Shown: piece after piece, positions 58,270 to 64,000 of the stretch
Position numbering within the stretch: the stretch's first letter is position 1
Layout: each line of letters starts with the position of its first letter
NCBI GenBank assembly: GCA_017591395.1
Contig: WEDG01001478.1
Coordinates: forward strand, 1-64,000
Source of the DNA: Schistocephalus solidus
Lineage: Eukaryota; Platyhelminthes; Cestoda; Diphyllobothriidea; Diphyllobothriidae
DNA length: 64,000 bases
Direction of reading: 5' to 3'
The notes under the pieces: generated by a model
Databases searched by the model: none
Told to the model about the DNA's origin: nothing
What the model saw: the letters and a program-made list of their open reading frames with translations, nothing else
Position numbers and translations under genes: made by a program

Positions 58270-58590
58270 TAACAGCGATGGCTTTTAATCGATAAACGCT
58301 CACAGATCTGTAACGGGACTCACTCGTACCGTACTGTCTTGAGGGTCACTCTCGATACCCGTCAGCAGCCGCACAACGGCTAGTAGTATGGGCAGATGGA
58401 CGTTACCACCAAGGAGCGCGGAGACTGGAATGACCATTTCTGGCTTATTAACCGTCATGATCCAACGACACCCAACCCCAGTTTGTGCACCGCCCGAGAC
58501 TAGAAACCACGACCTGTTGGTTAGAAGTCCAATGCTTTAACTATCGAGCCTCAGCTTCGTTGTCTTCTTGGTTAGGATCGGGAATACTGC
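58270..58590 (-). mobile_element. SINE family S, minus-strand member of an inverted pair
   Basis: Minus strand order: tRNA-like head (58,490-58,570), GGGGTTGGGTGTCG, hammerhead-like block, tail ending near 58,290. Stem II is GGUU/AGCC and stem III is AUGGUCAU; both keep pairing through G-U wobbles. U then CCAGUC follow. The core itself reads AUCAUGA, so this copy is inactive. Confidence 0.65.
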
Positions 58591-58609
58591 TATTGGTTAA
58601 CAAAACCGG

Positions 58610-58800
58610 CAAAACAGCGAACCCAGGGTGCAGTTGCTTAGAGTGTTGGATTTCTAATCAGCATGTCGCGGGTTCGAGCTTCGGGTGTTTCACCAGCTGG
58701 GGTTGGGTATGACTGGCTGATGACGGCTAATGCACCAGAAATGGCCAGTCCTGTGTCTCGTGTCTTTGCCGGCAATGTTCGTTTTCACTGGTCTTCTCTA
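58610..58800 (+). mobile_element. SINE family S, plus-strand member of an inverted pair
   Basis: tRNA-like head with B box GGTTCGAGCTTC (about 58,670), then GGGTATGACTGG, CTGATGA (58,717-58,723), GGCTAATGCACC, GAAATGGCCAGT, CCTG. The core is intact and stem II is weakened. The two heads face each other across about 40 bp. Confidence 0.65.
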
Positions 58801-59215
58801 ATGCACTGCCTACTTAAGAAATTCTGTTAAGTAGATTATTTATGGGCACTAAGGACAGTGTTGGCGACATTAACCAGCTTGTTTTGACTGAAAAGATAGT
58901 TACCTAATTTGTGAGCCAGGGCTGCTTCTGTTTCTACACCAGTGAGCTGATTTCATGGACTTATCATTTTTACTGATTTAAACTATGTACGAATCAAGAT
59001 TTGACTACTGAGAGTGAATTCCTTGCCGATTTTATGGTCTAATTGAGTAACAATCCACCGTGATCAAGCTTTAATCTCCGTGGCGGATGCTAGGTTCGAA
59101 CGATACATACTCTGGAACAGTGAAGGTTTTTGGTCTCGCAGGTGTATGCATACAAGTGCCGCTACAATATGTATCTCCTAACAAATAACTTAACATTTTG
59201 AAGTTTGATTTCGGA
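58801..59215. other. No recognisable feature
   Basis: No supported feature was seen. Confidence 0.35.
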
Positions 59216-59219
59216 GTGC

Positions 59220-59420
59220 TTAGGTGGTGCCCGAACCGTGCACCGGAACCCGCAACTTTTCCTATACACGTTTCGGCTCCCCCGGGGGTTGGGTATGGCT
59301 GACTGACGACGGCTTATTATTCAGAAATGACCATTTGATTCATCGAATGTCATTCTGCCTATACTACTGATAGCCACTGTGTGGCTGCTGATGCGGTTCA
59401 AGATTGAGCCGTTTTGGAAC
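59220..59420 (+). mobile_element. SINE family S, 5'-eroded copy
   Basis: GGGGGTTGGGTATGGCTGA, the core CTGACGA (59,303-59,309), GAAATGACCATT and the tail CTGCCTATACTACTG. The first stem I pair has changed on both sides (G to A before the core, C to U after the cleavage base), which keeps it pairable. Confidence 0.6.
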
Positions 59421-61015
59421 TTTTTCCTAACATGAGATTTCTTGAAATCATATAATGTATTTTTCCCTTACAACGTGAGTGAGTTTAGCTTGAGCCTACC
59501 AAAATGACATAAGTAGGTTTTTCTTAGAACCTAACATTAGGTGGGGCCACATATCCGACCTTGCTGGTTATTTTATAACGCAGGTACTCCAATGGCGATT
59601 GACTGGCCTTGCTGTATTGGCCCAATAACATTAGAAACAACCTGTTTAAACTGAAAAAAACTTTGCTTAAGCACAGATAGAATGCTCTTAATGTGTCTTT
59701 CCAAGAAACCTTTTTCTGCTGAAATGTTAATCGTTTTTGCGAATGTCGGTTAATTAGTGAACATTCCTACTGCTGCATGATATTAAGTATCCATTCTTGG
59801 ATTTGAGACCATCACGTACTGGGCTGGAAAACGCGTTTCATTGGGAGACCTTCCAGTTTTAAATATTCTGTGGTGGGTGACCACCTTAATAATACCATCA
59901 TGCGGGTGCTTTGTTCGTCAAACCATGCATTTCTGGGCACCAGGGAAAATCACACGCATCAAATTGCCCAAATTAAACCTTCATCGGACAAAAATGTTTG
60001 GAAAATGCAAAGCACTAACCATAAAAAGACTGCCATATCAACTCAAGAGGTATTTCTGTGCATTTACTCGATTAAATGTGCAATTTTTAAACGAAATTGA
60101 TGCTGCGCTATTCGTCAATAAAGGTTCTCCATTAATAAAAACATTGTATCCTGAAATAATAAAATAAAGTCTAGAAAAATAGGATGATAACCGGAATGGG
60201 GACAAAATAAAGATAACAATGACTTTTCCTTTGCTGCCAAAGGCATGGAAATAGATTTCCTTTTTAGTGCTGAATGAACTCCGGCAGAGGATGATCGGTG
60301 CTGACTGTTATTCCCGAAATCTTTTCACGCTGTTCTTTTTAAGTGCAATATTTAAAGAAGAATGTTGTTTTTCCAAATGGAGTTCACCGATTGGCTTATG
60401 AGACATGATCGTAACATGCTGCTTTGAGGCTTAATCTCGTGCCCAAGAAGCCAGTCGCAGCGCAAACATGAAGATATCCTGAAGCCATTGTTGATCAGGA
60501 TAAGGAAGAATCTAAGGAACGTTTCTGGCTTTCTCATCGTCATCAGTCAGCCATACACGAGACTGCAATCATGCTACTGGTTCGGTTTGAATAAGGTCCT
60601 TAAGGCGATAAAATATCTCACATCCTTCTGGAATCAGGTTGCTGGGAACGGTTTAGTAGTAATTTGGTTCGAAATTTGTTATTTTACGAAATATATATCA
60701 AACGATAAATTATAGCAAAAATGCATTTTAGGTTTGAAATATTCATTTTATCAACCTACCTATAATTATTTCTGACCATATTCTATAGAAGAAAAAGTAG
60801 ATTCATAGGGTTTTCGCTTAGAAAGCTTATAGTAAATACCCATTTAACGTGCGTGATTTCGAATTCACGTGCTAACTCATAGATAGGAGGCCAAATTATC
60901 GTTCTGGTTGGTCTAATGTATATCAAATATTTTGGTTAAAGCAACTTTCTTACACTAAGTTTAGTTTCATACTGTATACAAGGATTTCTTTGAAGCAATA
61001 TTTTGGCACAAAATA
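59421..61015. other. No recognised gene; SINE scrap at 60,505-60,575 (minus)
   Basis: A 108-codon plus-strand open frame (59,841-60,167) has no known motif. At 60,505-60,575 the minus strand reads GTATGGCTGA, CTGATGACGATGAG, AGCCAGAAAC, a SINE S ribozyme-like block with an intact core. Confidence 0.4.
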
Positions 61016-61019
61016 AGTT

Positions 61020-61295
61020 GAGGCTGCTGCGGAAAGGACTGCATAGGTAACTCCCCTAACCGATCGGTGGGGTATACATCCACCGTTGTCACTTTTTTCA
61101 ATCTAAAAGGGCAAAATAATGAACCCTTTGCTCGATAGTTGGAACTTTGGACTTCGAGTCAACAGGTCACAGGTGCGATCCTCGGGGTCGCACCATCTTG
61201 GCTTGGGTATGGCTGTCTGAGGATGGCTAATAAACCAGAAATTGCTATTCCAGTCTCCCTTATCGTTGCCGGAAATGTTCATTGCTCGCTTAGTA
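61020..61295 (+). mobile_element. SINE family S copy
   Basis: Tail (CCCCTAACCGATCGGTGG), tRNA-like head with a GGTGCGATCCTCGG B box, TTGGGTATGGCTGT, the core CTGAGGA (61,217-61,223), GGCTAATAAACC, GAAATTGCTATT, CCAGTCTCCCTTATCG. CCAGUC and UCCC on the 3' side of stem I are intact. Confidence 0.65.
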
Positions 61296-61304
61296 GTCAG
61301 TATC

Positions 61305-61445
61305 AGCTAGCCAGCCATACCCAACCCCAGGTTTGAAGGAAGCGAAATTCCTGTCCGGTATCTTTGGCCATTGAGTTATTCGTTCTACTATTGAGCCTTG
61401 GGCCCATTTTCGTATCGATTGCGATCAAGAATACTCTTCCACATA
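61305..61445 (-). mobile_element. SINE family S, minus-strand partial copy
   Basis: Minus strand: AGGCTCAATAGTAGAACG (A-box region), then AACCTGGGGTTGGGTATGG, GGCT, where it breaks off within the ribozyme-like block. With the preceding plus-strand copy it forms another inverted pair, this time with the ribozyme ends in the centre. Confidence 0.6.
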
Positions 61446-62410
61446 GAAACGGTCCCGGGCGTCAATGGTAGATCGTTCGAATCTATAATGGGAAATCCTA
61501 ACTCGAATACAGGTACTCCAAACTTGAGGTTGTGAACATTCTTTATCTGGTCAATAGTACAGTACTCGTAGAAGTCTATTTTTTCAGTGATAAAGGTTTA
61601 CTTTTAGAACAGCCTACGAATAGCAGACCTAACTGTCATTTGAGGATGCTATCTTCAAATATATACTATGCAAGCCAAAGCTTCCAACACCACACCAGTT
61701 ATATTTCTCCCCTAAGTAGAACATATAGAACACGCCGCATCTAATGTTCCGTTGCACACAAAACATTGAGTTTTTGTTCACGTGCAAAGCAGGGATGTAT
61801 TGAGGCTCTAAGTGGCCTCAATTTTCACCAAAAAAGGTACAGTGTTATGAAAAAAATTACCTTCATTGATACGCATGCTAATTTTATCGCATTTTCCAGT
61901 TGATGGCCATTCCCTCCACATGGGGCCTTATCACATTATGTCTTGTGATTGCATCACAGTATTAAGATAGCAAAAACATCTTTCTACACACTAACCCGTT
62001 AAACACACTGTACGAAAGAACTTTTATATTAACATAATGGTTATATATATATATATATTAGACGAACAAGAAGTTCTCACCCCGAAATAAGAAGAGTTTG
62101 CTGCCCCCTCGCCAGTCATCACGTAAATCCCAAACCGCATACGTCAATCAAAGATTGAATTCAATGTGAAAAACTAATGAGTCTACTTTTAATGTATACT
62201 GTATGACGGGAAGTGATAACAGGCAGGTGGACCCTTTTCCGTTATAAGTTCCCGTGTGAGAGATACCACGTCACTCTCCGTTTGCTAAAAAAATTTAAAA
62301 AAATGATGAAAATCGCATCCAACCTGTTTGCAGCTGCTTTAAATCATATGGGATATTTCATTGTTCGCTGTCTTGCGGTCGTACTTTAAAACAAAACAAT
62401 ATAATAACTG
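61446..62410. other. No recognised gene
   Basis: AT-rich. A short (AT)n run lies at 62,042-62,060. No domain or repeat was matched. Confidence 0.35.
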
Positions 62411-62520
62411 CATTTATGGGTACGACTGGCTGATGAGAAGGATTCGGCCATAAATTTCCATTCCATTATCACTTACCTTTGTCGAGACTTGTTTCCGGTT
62501 GCCCTGCAACTGATTTTATA
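62411..62520 (+). mobile_element. SINE family S fragment
   Basis: TGGGTACGACTGG, CTGATGA (62,430-62,436), GGCCATAAATTTCCATTCC and TACCTTTGTCGAGAC. GAAA has become TAAA. No tRNA-like head is visible. Confidence 0.55.
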
Positions 62521-62752
62521 GACACAACGGGCTGTCATACCACTTACTCTCATCTGTGAGCATTCATCTACCCCCGATAATATTTCCGAGCGCAGCAGAA
62601 AGGACAACGGCCCCCATAACTCACTTGTTACAGGGTTGGATTTACTACACTCGACAGTAGATTTACGCGGATTCTTACTTCAGGTCCCATAAAAACAACA
62701 GCTGGGTAACGCTGGCTGAACAAGGTTAACAGGCCAGAAAGGTCAAGTCTCA
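62521..62752. other. Eroded SINE-like words, otherwise unassigned
   Basis: CGAGCGCAGCAGAAAGGAC, CATAACTCACTTGTTACAGG and GCTGGCTGAACAAGGTTAAC look like weak SINE S remnants on both strands. Confidence 0.3.
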
Positions 62753-62791
62753 CGGGGTTGGGTATGGCTGGCTAATGACAACTAATAAGCC

Positions 62792-63214
62792 TGTTACGGA
62801 GACGGGAACCGCAGTTGAGTCGCGGCCCAAGGCGAAAAGAGCGCATGATGACGCACGCCGAAAGGGGCCAAGTCGGCTGAGTAAGACGCGTGGGAAACCA
62901 GGCAGCCAATCAATTTGCACCGCTGCACTGAGTCCTGACGAACGCGTGCGGCCCAAACGTTCGAGAAGTTTCCGCAAAGGGAATCCAGCGTGAGATGCAA
63001 CCAATCAATGTGAAGCACGTTGTAGGCCAGACGGTTCCAGAACACTCTCCGCGATTGTCACGCCATTGGCCGGAACGTTCGAGAACGCCCAGAACTCAAT
63101 AAATAGACGAGAGTTGATGAGCTAGAGATTTGCTGTGTTTATGCAGGTCCAGAATAAAGTGGTTTTTCCGGAAACCTGCTTTGCCTTCTCTGTCACACGC
63201 GTCGGAATAGAACA
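62792..63214. mobile_element. Solo LTR of 423 bp with 5-bp target duplication
   Basis: Starts TGTTACGGAG and ends GGAATAGAACA, so the ends are TGTT...AACA. The five bases AAGCC lie on both sides (62,787-62,791 and 63,215-63,219), as expected for LTR retrotransposon integration. Inside are CCAAT boxes (62,906; 63,001; inverted at 63,064), a TATA-like AATAAATAG at about 63,098 and AATAAA at 63,153, in proper U3-R-U5 order on the plus strand. No gag-pol sequence adjoins, so it is the product of LTR-LTR recombination. Composition is GC-rich with many CpGs, unlike its surroundings. The 72-codon open frame within it is not a gene. Confidence 0.75.
62960..63106 (+). promoter_or_regulatory. LTR promoter with heat-shock-element-like sites
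   Basis: Three clusters of alternating GAA/TTC pentamers precede the TATA-like box: TTC-GA-GAA-GT-TTC at 62,960-62,972 (three perfect units), TTC-CA-GAA at 63,035-63,042, and GAA-CG-TTC-GA-GAA at 63,073-63,085 (three perfect units). The last ends 13 bases before AATAAATAG (63,098). Heat shock factor binds such inverted nGAAn repeats. Function is inferred from sequence alone. Confidence 0.5.
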
Positions 63215-63250
63215 AAGCCACATATGGTATTCCAACGTCGCTTTTTTATC

Positions 63251-64000
63251 GATACCCCTTTAGCGTTCATTTCTGGTCTTTATTCTGGTGCCTTTATGAG
63301 CTCTAGATCGAGTATCAAGGAGCAGATGACGAATTCGTCCATTAAACAGACCGCTGAACACAATCGTACCACAAGGACACACCTTACAAACTGAAAAACC
63401 TAGAAAAACTAGGTTGAAGGTTTTGAAATAAATCTGTATTCACTGTAATCATGCCATATCATGAGGACCTGCAAGGCATAATGCATTTTGGACTGCATTA
63501 AGTATTTCAAATGTTTTTGGGCCAAGTTTCCTTACAATTCCCTTAATTTTGGTGATGTCCCATGAGAGCATCCATTTAATTACTGAGGCAGGTATTTTAT
63601 GAAAAAATATGTTGATTCTCCGGAGGCTGGAGAAATCGATATGTAGTAGGTACATTCAAGTTTAATCTACTGCTTACTGACTGACAGTTTCATAGAGAGG
63701 CTCTGCTTACATCCCTTATTTCACGTAGTAGACAAATGATTTTGCAGCGAAGGCAGCAGCAGATTCAAAGTTACACCACAAGGGATAATCTAATGTTTAA
63801 AATGCTTATTTGATTTCCACTCAACCGATCATACGTTCAAATTTCCTTGGGACTGCAGGTTGTCCCCGATGATAACTGGCCGTTATATTCGATTTTCTTT
63901 GTATGCAAGCACTGCAATTTTCAGATGCATTACCGACAGACCGGTGGGAAGACAAACATAGACTCTTGCTTGGATGTTTACCTGATGTATCTGAGGAAAG
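63251..64000. other. No recognised gene
   Basis: A 68-codon minus-strand open frame (63,449-63,655) has a protein-like feel (IVRKLGPKTFEILNAVQNA) but no motif I know. No repeat copy was matched. Confidence 0.3.

Larger units (their letters stand above)
62753..63245 (+). mobile_element. SINE family S copy split by a solo LTR
   Basis: GGGGTTGGGTATGGCTGG, CTAATGACAACTAATAAGCC stops at the LTR; after it, AAGCCACATATGGTATTCC, AACGTCGC resumes the SINE order (consensus AAGCC, AGAAATGGCCATTCC, AGTC). The break falls exactly at the 3' arm of stem II of the ribozyme-like block. Confidence 0.65.

Noticed and set aside
62775..62993. 72-codon plus-strand open frame with basic residues as a gene
   Set aside because: It spans the junction of a SINE and a solo LTR.

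Overview
The window reads as a piece of a repeat-rich eukaryotic genome, most likely a parasitic flatworm (tapeworm or fluke). That placement is inferred from the mix of decayed Penelope-like elements (PLEs) with GIY-YIG endonucleases, an APE-type LINE, tRNA-derived SINEs and CCTAAC-rich repeats; species cannot be settled from sequence alone. I recognise no intact host gene, rRNA or functional tRNA. Every open frame that I can name belongs to a mobile element, and all of those are broken.

Layout. 1-2.5 kb: a GC-rich repeat end, a CpG-dense stretch and a CCTAAC-rich repeat. 2.5-3 kb: the 3' end of a PLE (D, minus strand). 5.3-6.9 kb: an AT-rich TIR/foldback element with TA flanks. 8.3-13.4 kb: a composite repeat and two PLEs; A is on the minus strand with a 162-bp element inserted in its ORF, B is on the plus strand with 164-bp inverted ends. 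13.5-14.4 kb: tRNA-derived SINE copies, inverted and in tandem. 16.2-19.2 kb: a dead LINE split by another repeat, followed by a ~600-bp tandem duplication holding a 238-bp (CT)n tract. 20-44 kb: mostly unannotated DNA with scattered repeats, a 448-bp (ATC)n array and tRNA-like sequences. 45 and 48 kb: a foldback repeat family. 51-52 kb: SINE plus GC-rich repeat. 54-56 kb: PLE C. 58-63 kb: a SINE cluster, one copy split by a 423-bp solo LTR with heat-shock-element-like sites.

The most interesting pattern is RNA-level. Several repeat families that are otherwise unrelated (PLE A/B ends, PLE D end and its relatives, a 162-bp foldback element, the tRNA-derived SINE, and the 45-kb foldback family) each carry what looks like a hammerhead self-cleaving ribozyme core: CUGANGA, a stem II hairpin, then GAA, a self-complementary stem III with no loop (AAUU, ACGU, AGCU, AUGGCCAU or ACACGUGU) and a permitted cleavage base. 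Stem I pairing can be drawn for the SINE, the 45-kb family and PLE B. A palindromic, loopless stem III implies cleavage as dimers. Hammerheads are published for PLEs and for a schistosome SINE; the shared palindromic design across several families in one locus, and its presence in a tRNA-derived SINE that also occurs as tandem units, is the part that may be new.

Coordinates of repeat boundaries were read by eye and can be off by several bases; protein-level calls are by motif recognition, without a database search.
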